42,062 bases of DNA from Candidatus Hodarchaeota archaeon (GTDB lineage Archaea; Asgardarchaeota; Heimdallarchaeia; Hodarchaeales; Hodarchaeaceae), in the NCBI GenBank assembly GCA_016840285.1, contig JAEOSR010000065.1, forward strand, positions 1 through 42,062. Direction: 5' to 3'. A program made the translations under genes and the position numbers. Below, piece after piece: positions 8,993-17,953 of this stretch. Below the pieces are notes generated by a model. The model saw nothing but the letters and a program-made list of their open reading frames with translations. It made no database searches and had not been told where the DNA came from. Position 1 is the first letter of the stretch. The number at the start of each line of letters is the position of its first letter.

Positions 8993-9313
8993 TTAAATTC
9001 TCACATATTTGGAAATCCTCAGTCTCATTTAAAATTATAGATTTCCTTTATTGTTAATATGCCTCTCTTCCTTTTATTTCGTGTAATATGATTATTGTCG
9101 GATGTATTCAGAATAAAATAAATAAAGTCGGTTTATCTGGACTTTTAGTGGTAAGAATTTAAGGAATTTCATTCAAGTATTAAATCTGTAGTACTTACGT
9201 TCTTATCCTTGGAAGAATACTCATTCAAACTGGAAATCTAAATTTCTATATTCAATAGAGAGTGAGATATGGAAATATTTTTCTTCATTGTAAAGCTGTA
9301 TTGAGAGTGAAAC
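8993..9313. other. 321-base divergent intergenic region
   Basis: It separates the kinase operon (minus) from the first Mrr-like gene (plus) and should hold both promoters. It is AT-rich, with TATA-like patches such as CTATATT near 9247-9253. No RNA gene, repeat or conserved coding frame was recognised; a plus-strand frame at 8809-9057 is a shadow of the kinase gene. Confidence 0.6.
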
Positions 9314-9697
9314 ATGACCAGTAACTTCATTAACCAACCGCTGAAAGACCTAGTTACAACGGTATTTGAAGCTTTGGAATTTATCATCCTCCATCCTATG
9401 CAAGTACTAACACATCCTCTAGCTGATTCACGCTTATCCTTCGTATTAAAACGTGTTAATACAAAATCAGAATATATTGGAGTTATTGTTAGAGATTGGA
9501 AGCGAGTTGTTGGTGTAGGTCAAATTCATAAAGCTGAGGAGCTTTTACAAGCATGTCCTGAACTTTCCCGAGTAACAATTATATCTTCAATGGGATTCTC
9601 TTATTCAGCCACTCGCCTCGCAGAAAAAGCGGGTATAGGTCTGATTTCTAGGGGAGAATTAGTATCCCTTTTACAAAAAGGTATCGAAGCTCTATAA
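9314..9697 (+). CDS. Small Mrr/restriction-endonuclease-like protein, catalytic motif degenerate (copy 1)
   Basis: 127 residues. The second half follows the Mrr-catalytic-domain pattern: a beta-strand into WKRVVGVGQIHKAEELL (62-78), a strand TIISSMGFS, a helix SATRLAEKAG, then IGLISRGELVSLL. In active enzymes the strand before the W/Y-K-R-x-x-G-V block carries (E/Q)xK; here the aligned residues read Ile58-Val59-Arg60, so both catalytic side chains are absent. It may be a DNA- or protein-binding derivative of the fold rather than a nuclease. A close paralogue lies 315 bases downstream. Mrr kinship is inferred from the motif pattern by eye. Confidence 0.6.
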   Translation: MTSNFINQPLKDLVTTVFEALEFIILHPMQVLTHPLADSRLSFVLKRVNTKSEYIGVIVRDWKRVVGVGQIHKAEELLQACPELSRVTIISSMGFSYSATRLAEKAGIGLISRGELVSLLQKGIEAL

Positions 9698-10011
9698 GAA
9701 GGTCAATACATTAATATTGATCATAGAGAGCGATTTAAACTACAAATGGTCAGTTTTTAACGTACATTACATTTCCGGGTTTTTTTCAGAAAAATCAAAT
9801 AAGATTTTACCTAAGAGAGTTAAATTAACTGAACCTATTTATGTCGGCATCGATAGAGAATTACTGTTTTAAGCCGCTGTGATTTCTTTTTTACTTCTTT
9901 ATATTAATCTTATTCATGTATTCACTGAATTTATCTTATTTAGGTATTATGGGTAATTAAATACTCTTATTACTTGTTCATCCCAAATATAATTTTTACA
10001 GGGTTTGAATC
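9698..10011 (+). other. 314-base spacer between the Mrr-like paralogues
   Basis: AT-rich and non-coding. A short hairpin TCAATA/TATTGA (9703-9720) follows the stop of copy 1, and T-runs occur at 9780-9786 and 9890-9900. A promoter for copy 2 lies at its right end. The spacer does not visibly resemble the region upstream of copy 1, so the duplication seems to involve the coding part only, or is old. Confidence 0.5.
9982..9993 (+). promoter_or_regulatory. TATA-like element for Mrr-like copy 2
   Basis: CCCAAATATAAT sits 20-30 bases before the ATG at 10012. An archaeal TATA box at this spacing predicts a leaderless or nearly leaderless transcript; no Shine-Dalgarno sequence is visible, which agrees. 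Confidence 0.45.
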
Positions 10012-10386
10012 ATGTACGCTAAATCGCTTATTAACCTAGTGGCCACCGTGTTTGAATCAATAGGTTTTGTCACACATCATCCTATGCAGATGCTAAAGCA
10101 TCCCCTAGCCGATTCACTGTTATCTTACGTATTAACGCGACCAGATTCTAAACCAGAGTTCATTGGAGTTATTGTTCGAGACTGGAAACGAATTGTTGGT
10201 GTAAGTCAAATTTGTAAAGCAGAAGAACTGCTTCAGGTTTGTCCTAAACTTAATCAGGTGTCAATTATCTCTTCCATGGGATTCTCGCGTTCAGCAATGA
10301 ATATTGCCGAAAAGAGAGGAGATATTAGCTTATTTTCTAAAAGAGAACTGATTTCTTTGATGTTAAAACAACTTGAAATACTATAA
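10012..10386 (+). CDS. Small Mrr/restriction-endonuclease-like protein, catalytic motif degenerate (copy 2)
   Basis: 124 residues, clearly homologous along its whole length to the 9314-9697 product. Shared blocks include HPLADS, FIGVIVRDWKR (YIGVIVRDWKR in copy 1), AEELLQ and IISSMGFS. The Mrr-like active-site strand is again degenerate (Ile-Val-Arg instead of E/QxK). Conservation of the altered strand in both copies argues that it is functional rather than decay. The segment before GFS and the C-terminal helix differ more. It is an independent transcription unit, judged by its own TATA-like element. Function unknown. Confidence 0.6.
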   Translation: MYAKSLINLVATVFESIGFVTHHPMQMLKHPLADSLLSYVLTRPDSKPEFIGVIVRDWKRIVGVSQICKAEELLQVCPKLNQVSIISSMGFSRSAMNIAEKRGDISLFSKRELISLMLKQLEIL

Positions 10387-10399
10387 ATTAATACTAGTT

Positions 10400-11743
10400 C
10401 TACTCAAATTGTGTTTTGGAAATGGGGAGTGCTATTTCTTCAATAGCTTCTTGGGTTTTATGAATATGTTGACTTGAATGCACAAACGATAGAGCTCCAA
10501 TACCATGCATCCCACTGATGTTTCTATTCAATAATGCTAATTGTAGTAATGCTTCACGCTTTTTATCGGTCAAATGAACAATCTCACTTGGAGCTAGACT
10601 TTCGACATATTTAGTTAATACATGAAGAGTAATAAACGATTTATAACCCGTTGCAACAAAATTAAGCTTCTCATCAGTGAAAAATTCATTCAAATTGGTT
10701 ATCAAATCCGTACCAGCTTGATTGGTACGATCGTAGTCACAACCAGATTTTTTTAGAATTTCCAAGGTTTTTAATCCAGCGGTCATGCTAAGCGGATGCG
10801 CTGAAAAAGTTCCTCCGCCAGTCCAAACTCGATTGTTTAACTGAGGGTTCGCCTGTTCCATAATCTCTTTTCTTCCGCCTACAGCCCCTATTGATAAACC
10901 ACCACCCACAATTTTACCCATAGTAGTAAGATCTGGTAATATTTTCAGTTGATTTTGAAATAATCCATATGAAAATCTATAACCAGTGATTATTTCATCG
11001 AAAATTAATAAGATGTTTAGTTTTTCAGTTATTTCTCTAAGCATTTTCAAGAATTCTAACCTTACTGGAAAACCTCCACCTCCACCTAAAACAGGTTCTA
11101 TAATCACTCCCGCCAACTGGTCGGCTTTCTCTCTAATCAAATCCTCTACTACTTCGTTATTCACTTCAAAGGTTAAAATTCCAGCTTTCTCTTCTGGGAG
11201 AATTCCAGGGCCTTCTTTTCCATGAAAAGGAGCCTTAACATCATACAGAAGAGTATCTGCATACCCATGCCAACCCATTCTCGCCTTTGCAATTAAAGAT
11301 TTACCTGTGAACGCTCGAGCTAAACGAGTAGCATACATAGCCGCCTCTGTTCCACTAGAACTAAATCGTACCTCCTCAATGCTTGAGTTATCATTAACGA
11401 GAGTGTCTGCTAGCTCAAATTGATCCGAGGTTACGGTACCAAAATGCCAACCATTTTTTAATTTATCAATGAGAATTTGTTGTAGAACAGGGTGGTTGTG
11501 ACCAAGAAGCATGGAATAGTGTCCTTGCCAATAATCAATGTATTCGAGATTATCTACATCAATTAAATAAGCATTATGGCCCGATTTAATAAAAACTGGA
11601 AAACCACCAATTAGGGGAAGGCCTAAATTTCGGATATTATGAGAAACTCCCCCTGGTATCCTTTCTAAGGATTTTCTCCACAATTCCTGAGATTGTGGCC
11701 TTGTTTGGATGAAATTATTAAGTTCTTCTTTATAGAAATTCAC
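10400..11743 (-). CDS. Class III PLP aminotransferase / glutamate-1-semialdehyde aminomutase-like
   Basis: 447 residues, normal for the family. Visible blocks are RIPGGVSHN near the start, the PLP phosphate-binding SSSGTEAAMYATRLAR (128-143), the pyridine-nitrogen Asp249 in FDEIITGYR, and the Schiff-base Lys277 in TMGKIVGGG. The overall pattern is closest to glutamate-1-semialdehyde 2,1-aminomutase, but that name is often misapplied; omega-amino-acid or beta-amino-acid transamination is equally possible, and no tetrapyrrole genes are nearby. The start is GTG at 11743 with GAGGG about 8 bases upstream. It converges on the second Mrr-like gene, leaving only 13 bases between stops. Confidence 0.87.
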   Translation of the reverse strand: MNFYKEELNNFIQTRPQSQELWRKSLERIPGGVSHNIRNLGLPLIGGFPVFIKSGHNAYLIDVDNLEYIDYWQGHYSMLLGHNHPVLQQILIDKLKNGWHFGTVTSDQFELADTLVNDNSSIEEVRFSSSGTEAAMYATRLARAFTGKSLIAKARMGWHGYADTLLYDVKAPFHGKEGPGILPEEKAGILTFEVNNEVVEDLIREKADQLAGVIIEPVLGGGGGFPVRLEFLKMLREITEKLNILLIFDEIITGYRFSYGLFQNQLKILPDLTTMGKIVGGGLSIGAVGGRKEIMEQANPQLNNRVWTGGGTFSAHPLSMTAGLKTLEILKKSGCDYDRTNQAGTDLITNLNEFFTDEKLNFVATGYKSFITLHVLTKYVESLAPSEIVHLTDKKREALLQLALLNRNISGMHGIGALSFVHSSQHIHKTQEAIEEIALPISKTQFE

Positions 11744-11832
11744 AACGAACCCTCAAAAATTAGTGATAAGACAGAAATTTTTGAACTTTTACCTTGATAA
11801 AAAGAAAAAAGGATGAAAAAGAAAGAATTGCT

Positions 11833-13275
11833 CTATAGAAGCTTGAAAAATTCTTTCTGCTCTAGTTCTCTAACCTTAGGGAGTAAATTGTAGAATACAA
11901 TTTGTTCGAGGTCATCACGAAAAGTTCCAAAATCCTCATCGTCCATGAAAGGATCTTGGAGTTTAGATCGAACTTTTAGTGCTGGTTCTTCTCCTCTTAA
12001 ATTCCAAAATATTCGTAATCGATTCTCAGTCAGATAATAAATTGGATCAGATAACTTAATTTTTTTATTGACAACATTTGTGGGCCATCTAGCAAAAATC
12101 AAGTACACTCCGATAAATAACAGTAAGGGAACTAGTACAAAACGAGTAATTTCATGTGTTAATAAAGCTCTATCTGACGGAGTGGTAAAAGAAATCACTG
12201 TTAACAATATCGAGATTACTAAGATTAGAAAACCAAATAAAACTGCAAACCAATCATTAAATCCTCCTTTGGGTTTAAAACTGTGCCAAAAATTAGGGAT
12301 TTCGAAGCGCGGTTTCTGATCCTTTGTCACGGCATTATTCTGTTTTAACTTTTCATAAGTTATTGTTTCAGCGTAATAATGAAAATTGTCGTATCTAACT
12401 TTATCCAACTGCCATTTGTTTTCCTTTTTATTAATATAGATGAAAAAAGGTGCCCAATCCATTGCATGAGTTGCAAGGGTAAAAGCTGGAGGTTCCCACT
12501 TCCAGAGAATCAGTGCAACTATAGCTGCAGCAAAAAATAGTATGCTAATCCATGATATTTTAAGCATGTACTCCAAATTAAAAGTGGTTGAAACAGAATC
12601 TACTATCTCTTGACCCACTGGAAGTTCATGCCATGATTCAGCGCCTTCAATAATCTTTTCCTTTTGAGAGCCTTTACTAATATAGATCTCGCCGAGTAAC
12701 GCCCAAAATATTATTCCAAATATAATGAAAAGCTGCCCATTACTAAAGTAGTATCTCCCTTTCGTTAATCCTTTGACTGCTGAAAATAGCTCTCTAGCTC
12801 CCAATAGAAAGAAAATACCCCCAATAAGTATTACAGAAATTAAAGCAGACTGAAATGAGAGGTAAGAGTATATAAGTGTCCCCATCAATCCAAGGACGAA
12901 TAAAGGGAGGACTGTCAACCAGAGAGAAATGAAAAACCGTTGTTTGGTCCAAACATAGATCCACTGAATGCAGCGTTGATTGATTTCCTCAGTACTTTCT
13001 AAAACTCTAAAATATGATCCTCCCCAAGCTTTAGATTTCCGTTCTCCTCGTAACTCGATTCCTGATAACTGCATCTCAGGCATAAACTCTTTAACCAACG
13101 AAATATCTCTTTCTGTGACATCCACCGCATCTAAAGGCATCATGAAACCTTTTCTTCGCAATCCTGCAGCTTCTATTTGTTTTTTCAGGGATTTAGTTTG
13201 CCATTTCTCTTCAACTGTTTCTTCAACAGCAGTTTTCAAGTCTACAAGCTTACCCTGTAAGGCAATTTCTGACAT
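11833..13275 (-). CDS. Six-helix membrane protein of unknown function
   Basis: 480 residues from ATG 13275. A charged cytoplasmic N-terminal part (1-110) includes a predicted helical, Lys/Glu-rich first 35 residues. Transmembrane segments lie at about 112-140, 143-165, 182-199, 237-258, 345-367 and 377-397. A soluble loop (~260-340) carries aromatic and basic residues, and a soluble tail (~400-480) ends in KFFKLL-like basic/hydrophobic sequence. No enzyme motif, transporter signature or zinc site was recognised. It looks monocistronic, with a TATA-like element just upstream. Confidence 0.6.
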   Translation of the reverse strand: MSEIALQGKLVDLKTAVEETVEEKWQTKSLKKQIEAAGLRRKGFMMPLDAVDVTERDISLVKEFMPEMQLSGIELRGERKSKAWGGSYFRVLESTEEINQRCIQWIYVWTKQRFFISLWLTVLPLFVLGLMGTLIYSYLSFQSALISVILIGGIFFLLGARELFSAVKGLTKGRYYFSNGQLFIIFGIIFWALLGEIYISKGSQKEKIIEGAESWHELPVGQEIVDSVSTTFNLEYMLKISWISILFFAAAIVALILWKWEPPAFTLATHAMDWAPFFIYINKKENKWQLDKVRYDNFHYYAETITYEKLKQNNAVTKDQKPRFEIPNFWHSFKPKGGFNDWFAVLFGFLILVISILLTVISFTTPSDRALLTHEITRFVLVPLLLFIGVYLIFARWPTNVVNKKIKLSDPIYYLTENRLRIFWNLRGEEPALKVRSKLQDPFMDDEDFGTFRDDLEQIVFYNLLPKVRELEQKEFFKLL

Positions 13276-13312
13276 AATATCACCGACAGTATAATTTATA
13301 TTTCCAATACAA

Positions 13313-13324
13313 GTTTTATAATAG
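13313..13324 (-). promoter_or_regulatory. TATA-like element for the six-helix membrane protein gene
   Basis: The minus strand reads CTATTATAAAAC, about 40 bases before the ATG at 13275, predicting transcription start near 13290 and a leader of roughly 15 bases. Confidence 0.4.
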
Positions 13325-13530
13325 ATAAATGTATTAGCTATAGCTTTAAAAATTTGTTTTTTTAAACTGTGAGGTCGATCCTTTTTAATTCATGATTTTC
13401 GTTAAGATGTCTTCCTCCCTGAAGTTGAATTAATACTTTAGATACAGTGATCCTCGAAATTGGTAATGATATCAAACTTCTTATCATTAAGATTGACTTG
13501 AATATCCTGCAAGTGAGGATGGCAATTGGT

Positions 13531-14814
13531 ATGGATCTATTACTTCAAGACGTGTTGATTATCCCCGAACCTGATATTACCCAAATTTTCCGGGCTAACA
13601 TTGCAATTGAGGACAATATTATAAGTACCATTGCACCTAATGCGCAAATACCTGATCCTGAATTCACTATCAGTGGAAAATCATTGGTTGTTCTCCCTCC
13701 TCCAATCAACAGTCATACTCACCTTCCTATGACACTGTTAAGAGGCTATTCTGATAACAAAACGTTAATCGCTTGGCTCCAAGATATTTGGAAAATAGAA
13801 GGAAAATTTGATGCGAAGTGGATTGAATTAGGTACAAAATTAGCTTGCCTCGAAATGATCAAAGCTGGAACTGGGGGTGCAGCAGATTTCTATTTCCATG
13901 AAAGTAAGATAGGTAATGTGCTTGAGGAAGCGGGGATCAGAGGATGGCTTGGTGCTGGAATTCTACCTAGTGCTTTTGTAGATCAGGGAGGGTACGAATT
14001 TCAATTAGCTGAGTTAGAGAGAGCGATCGAAGTAGCAAAAAAATCTTCTCTACTCAATGCATCAATCGCCCCACACAGTCAAATCACTGTTCCTGAAGAG
14101 GTTATATTAAAAGCAGCAGATCTAGCTGGATCTTATCAAATCCCTCTCATGATTCACACTTCCGAAACACGCAAAGAAGTCATGGACTCTGAGGATAAAT
14201 ACGGTGTCCCACCTGTAGAGAGACTTGATCAAATCGGGTTCTTTAGAGAAGGAACAAAGGAAATACTAGCACATTGCACTTGGATTACTCAAAGAGAAGT
14301 TGAAATTTTAGGAAAACATCAAGCCACAGTTGCATGGTGTCCAGTGTCCGCTCAAAAATTGGCTTATGGTGGAGTAACCCCTGTACCAGAATTACGGACT
14401 GCAGGCGCTCAAGTTGCTCTCGGTACAGATGGAACTGCTTCCAATAACACATTAGATCTATGGCGTGAAATGCGGGAGGCGGTTAATGTTATTTCAGCTT
14501 CAAGATGGGATCCAGCACTGTATCCAGCTGAACAAGTGCTTGAAGACAGCTGTTGGTCTTTCAGACAAAATTTTCATCCAAACTCATTAATTAAAGTGGA
14601 TAATCAAGCCGATCTTGTCATTATAGACTTTCAAGTTCCACATCTTCAACCTATGCACAATATCATTTCAAACATTGTTTATGCTGCCAATGGGAGTGAT
14701 ATACATTCCTTAATAGTGAATGGAGAATTATTAATGCATAATCGTCAAGTTCGAACTCTTAATGAAACAGAAATCTTAAATGAAACAGGAGAAAAAATCG
14801 AAGAATTAATTTAA
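13531..14814 (+). CDS. Amidohydrolase of the MTA/SAH deaminase (MtaD/DadD, AtzA-like) family
   Basis: 427 residues from ATG 13531. The frame extends upstream to a GTG at 13447 and an ATG at 13519, but family members begin near the MDLLLQDVLI block. Metal and catalytic residues of this subfamily are all present: His62/His64 in NSHTHLPM, His209 and Glu212 in HTSE, His248 in AHCTW and Asp300 in LGTDGTASNN. The family deaminates methylthioadenosine, S-adenosylhomocysteine, 5'-deoxyadenosine or adenosine, recycling SAM by-products; chlorohydrolase-like relatives dehalogenate triazines. Glutamine synthetase follows 65 bases downstream in the same orientation, so released ammonia could be re-assimilated. 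Substrate not determinable by eye. Confidence 0.85.
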   Translation: MDLLLQDVLIIPEPDITQIFRANIAIEDNIISTIAPNAQIPDPEFTISGKSLVVLPPPINSHTHLPMTLLRGYSDNKTLIAWLQDIWKIEGKFDAKWIELGTKLACLEMIKAGTGGAADFYFHESKIGNVLEEAGIRGWLGAGILPSAFVDQGGYEFQLAELERAIEVAKKSSLLNASIAPHSQITVPEEVILKAADLAGSYQIPLMIHTSETRKEVMDSEDKYGVPPVERLDQIGFFREGTKEILAHCTWITQREVEILGKHQATVAWCPVSAQKLAYGGVTPVPELRTAGAQVALGTDGTASNNTLDLWREMREAVNVISASRWDPALYPAEQVLEDSCWSFRQNFHPNSLIKVDNQADLVIIDFQVPHLQPMHNIISNIVYAANGSDIHSLIVNGELLMHNRQVRTLNETEILNETGEKIEELI

Positions 14815-14879
14815 GGTTCATCTAATCATCAAGACAAAAAATTTGAACACAAAATAGTAAGTAAAGGAGTAGAACCAAA

Positions 14880-16154
14880 GTGTACAATATGCTTGAAATT
14901 AGGTTTGTGGATATTCACGGAACATTAAAAGCTATGAATCTCCCTGTTGATATTGATAAAATTAGTAACACAACTACCGATCCAGTCTTTTCGGAAGGAA
15001 TAAATATTGATGGCAGTTCTGTTGCAGGGTTTACTGCTTTAGAGAATTCAGATTTACACTTACTACCTGTTCAAGATAGCTTATTTGAATTACCTTACAC
15101 TGATGAACCTAAATTAGCAGTTATGTGTGAAATTCGTCAAGATGGTACAACTTTCGCTGGGGATACTCGCTCTCAATTACGAAAGGTGATTGAGAAACAC
15201 TTAACGAGTAAAGGTTTATCCCTTAAGGTTGGGCCAGAACCTGAATTTTACCTATTCAAAGATAACGTCCCTGTTGACCAAGGCCAATATGCAGATGTCT
15301 TTCCAAATGCCGTTGTTGAAGGAATGGTTAAACGTTTCTCTCAATACTTAACAAAAGCCCTAATTCAACCTAAAGTTCACCATCATGAAGTTGGACCAGG
15401 TCAATATGAAATCGAAATTGGTTATGAAGATACTCTTCGCATAGCTGACATCATTGTTACTTATAAAGCAACCATTAGAGCATTGGCCGCAAAATCAGGC
15501 TACACAGCCACATTTATGCCTAAACCTTTTGCTCAATCAGCAGGAAATGGGATGCACTGTCACCTGTCATTATGGGAAGGTACGAAAAACCTTTTTTCTG
15601 ACTCTGACCAAAATAAGATTTCACCTTTAGCTGAACATTTCATGGCTGGGATACTGGAACATGCTCAAGCAATGACAGTGTTGGTAGCACCAACCGTTAA
15701 TTCCTATAAGAGATTGGTTCCAGGTTACGAAGCCCCTGTTTATGTTTCATGGGGTCATCTAAATAGGTCGGCTCTTATTCGTGTTCCAATGATCAATAAT
15801 CCTAGACTTGCACGCTTTGAATATCGTTGTCCTGATCCAAGTTGTAATCCATATCTTGGTCTAATTTCCATTGTCACTGCAGGAATGGATGGGGTCAAAC
15901 GTGAACTTGAACTACCCCCACCAGTTAAAAGGAATATTTACCAATTATCATCAAAGGAAAGGCAAGAATTAAATATAAAAACTCTTCCAGGGAACCTTTT
16001 CGAGGCCCTTTCTTTTCTTGAAAAAGATAAAATTCTATGTAATGCAATCGGGGATCATATCTACAACAAATTTTTCCAGTTAAAGAAGGAGGAATGGCTT
16101 CAATATTCCACACAGGTCACTGATTGGGATTGGAAGAAATATCTTCAAGTTTAA
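14880..16154 (+). CDS. glnA: Glutamine synthetase type I (compact archaeal form)
   Basis: 424 residues. All GS catalytic blocks are present: the ammonium-site loop IDGSSVAGF, GPEPEFYLF (metal Glu pair), HHEVGPGQYEIEI, NGMHCHLS, NSYKRLVPGYEAP, RSALIRVP and RFEYRCPDPSCNPYL. The C-terminal part is short, with no adenylylation-type motif, so control is probably by effectors. The enzyme joins ammonia to glutamate using ATP; a GlnA-like ligase using other amines is the alternative. GTG at 14880 is chosen because AAAGGAG ends 10 bases before it; an ATG at 14889 is possible. It follows the deaminase gene and converges tail-to-tail, 15 bases apart, with a second GS-like gene. Confidence 0.9.
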   Translation: MYNMLEIRFVDIHGTLKAMNLPVDIDKISNTTTDPVFSEGINIDGSSVAGFTALENSDLHLLPVQDSLFELPYTDEPKLAVMCEIRQDGTTFAGDTRSQLRKVIEKHLTSKGLSLKVGPEPEFYLFKDNVPVDQGQYADVFPNAVVEGMVKRFSQYLTKALIQPKVHHHEVGPGQYEIEIGYEDTLRIADIIVTYKATIRALAAKSGYTATFMPKPFAQSAGNGMHCHLSLWEGTKNLFSDSDQNKISPLAEHFMAGILEHAQAMTVLVAPTVNSYKRLVPGYEAPVYVSWGHLNRSALIRVPMINNPRLARFEYRCPDPSCNPYLGLISIVTAGMDGVKRELELPPPVKRNIYQLSSKERQELNIKTLPGNLFEALSFLEKDKILCNAIGDHIYNKFFQLKKEEWLQYSTQVTDWDWKKYLQV

Positions 16155-16169
16155 ACCTTCTTATTACTT

Positions 16170-17480
16170 CTAACAATCCAAATACCGAGAAATTTCCCAT
16201 GGAGAGATTTCTTGTTTTTCGAAGCTATGTTCACTAGTAAATTCCAACCACTCATTCATTCGGGCATCATAATATTCCTGATGAAGGGTTGATCCAAGTA
16301 TCTCCTTTGCAAGTTTACTACTTTTAAATATCATTAAAGCATCTTTAAGCGATCTAGGTAATAATTCTACTCCTTTCTCTTCGAGCTGCTTTAAACTTAG
16401 AGCATCTGCATCAAAATTTGCTTCTACAGGGGGCTCAAGCTTCTTTCGTACACCCTCTAAACCCGATTTAAGTAAGAGAGCTAAGGTGAAGTAAATATTT
16501 GTTGCAGCATCTGCAGCTCGGTATTCTAACCTACCTGCTTCATAACCAGGTACACGAATAAGAGCAGTACGATTTGCTATCCCCCAGGTCTTGTAAACTG
16601 GAGCTTCTTTTCCAGGAACTAAACGCCTATAGGAATTGACAATAGGATTGGTAATAGCTGTGATTTCACTCGCAAAATTGAGTTGGCCTGCAATGAAATG
16701 AAGAGCAAAATCCGATAATTCATTTCCGCTCCCTTTGAACATATCCTCATTAGCAGTTTTTACGATTTGATGAATATGCATCCCATTTCCTGCTTCAGAA
16801 ATGAATGGTTTGGGCATAAATGAGATTATCCATTCACTTTGATTTAGTGCTACCATTTTAGCAATTTGTTTGAAGTACTGCACACTATCAGCTGCTTTAA
16901 TAGCAGGTAATGAGTCGAATTCAATTTCATGTTGTCCTGGTCCGACTTCTGAATGGAATGTTTTAAACGGGATATCAACTTGATCTAAGGTTTCAACAAT
17001 CATTTTCCTTAGAAAATATCCTTTATCTCTTGGAGGGAGTACCATGTATGTTGCAGAATCCGCAGGTTTGCAATCAGAGTTCAATATGTAAAATTCCATT
17101 TCAGGCCTCGCATAATATATGGCCTGAAACTCATCATACAATTCCTTACAGACCTCAGCTAATATACCTCGAGGATCAGCAGCTATGCGCTCATGGATAT
17201 CAGCTGTACTTCGTAAATCACAGAATACACACGCTGTATTCTCTTGCCAAGGTACCAATGTAACTGTCGAAGGATCAGGTACGATTATCATATCTGATTG
17301 TTTTGTCCGCAAAAATCCAATACTACTGCCATCCACTCCAACTTGATCGACTTTGGAAAAGGAACGTTTAGATATTTCAACTCCTTTAAGATGCCCATCT
17401 GCACCAGTGAATTGAAGTAAGAGATATTTTGCTCCTAATTGATCCATCTTCTGAATGACTGCTTTTCTAATATCAGACAT
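16170..17480 (-). CDS. Glutamine synthetase-like ligase (possible gamma-glutamylamide synthetase)
   Basis: 436 residues from ATG 17480. The catalytic Glu/His/Arg blocks of GS are kept: ARPEMEFYI, SEVGPGQHEIEF, NGMHIHQI, NSYRRLVPGKEAP, RTALIRVP and RLEYRAADAATN. Two places differ from the neighbouring GS and from classical GlnA: the ammonium-site loop reads VDGSSIGF with one residue missing, and the usual RCPDPSxNPY segment reads RAADAATNIY. Such changes around the amine pocket are compatible with a ligase that glutamylates an organic amine instead of ammonia, as in PuuA/GlnA3-type enzymes. It is last in an operon with a penicillin-acylase-family enzyme and a small membrane protein. The amine specificity is inference. 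Confidence 0.85.
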   Translation of the reverse strand: MSDIRKAVIQKMDQLGAKYLLLQFTGADGHLKGVEISKRSFSKVDQVGVDGSSIGFLRTKQSDMIIVPDPSTVTLVPWQENTACVFCDLRSTADIHERIAADPRGILAEVCKELYDEFQAIYYARPEMEFYILNSDCKPADSATYMVLPPRDKGYFLRKMIVETLDQVDIPFKTFHSEVGPGQHEIEFDSLPAIKAADSVQYFKQIAKMVALNQSEWIISFMPKPFISEAGNGMHIHQIVKTANEDMFKGSGNELSDFALHFIAGQLNFASEITAITNPIVNSYRRLVPGKEAPVYKTWGIANRTALIRVPGYEAGRLEYRAADAATNIYFTLALLLKSGLEGVRKKLEPPVEANFDADALSLKQLEEKGVELLPRSLKDALMIFKSSKLAKEILGSTLHQEYYDARMNEWLEFTSEHSFEKQEISPWEISRYLDC

Positions 17481-17499
17481 TATGTTAATCCTTTATGTA

Positions 17500-17943
17500 T
17501 TATCCTTCTTCCTCTAGTAGAGATTTAGTTATCTTTGTAGCAGAGCCACCTACAAGACCTCCAAGAAGTCCGAACAATCCACAGATGACACTTGACAGTA
17601 AAATTATTATCAAAGAACCAGGAGGTAGAGGAGCTCCTAATACATCTCCTATTGCAGCTAGAAAATGATCTAGTGTTTTTAACAATCCAGGCATAGTTAG
17701 AATCATGATTAAGATAGACACAAAGCGACCAACTAGTGTTCCTAAGCCAGTAAATAAGCTAGCACTGGCAGATCCAATAATAATCCCTCCAATTATTCCT
17801 AAAATTAATGGACTTAGCCAAAAAGGTAAGGATGAAGCAATAGTTAAGTCAATGATGGTCACACCAATTAGAGAGATCGCAAATGCGATTGAACGTCGAT
17901 ATTCTAGTAATGTATGAATATATTCAAGATAGGTTTCACTCAT
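17500..17943 (-). CDS. Small four-helix membrane protein of unknown function
   Basis: 147 residues from ATG 17943, with four predicted transmembrane helices (about 18-36, 42-65, 68-88 and 108-135). The third and fourth regions are Gly-rich, and the tail is short and acidic. No known family was recognised. It lies 10 bases after the acylase stop and 19 bases before the GS-like start, so all three are almost certainly co-transcribed. A role as membrane partner or exporter/importer subunit for the acylase-ligase pathway is a guess from position only. Confidence 0.6.
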   Translation of the reverse strand: MSETYLEYIHTLLEYRRSIAFAISLIGVTIIDLTIASSLPFWLSPLILGIIGGIIIGSASASLFTGLGTLVGRFVSILIMILTMPGLLKTLDHFLAAIGDVLGAPLPPGSLIIILLSSVICGLFGLLGGLVGGSATKITKSLLEEEG

Positions 17944-17953
17944 TTTCCTTACC

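Noticed and set aside
9703..9720. Hairpin TCAATA/TATTGA after the first Mrr-like gene as a terminator
   Set aside because: The stem is short and AT-rich and is not followed by a T-run; described only as part of the spacer.
13447..13530. N-terminal extension of the MTA/SAH-deaminase-like protein from GTG
   Set aside because: The added 28 residues are hydrophobic and unlike family N-termini; the conserved domain begins right after the ATG at 13531.
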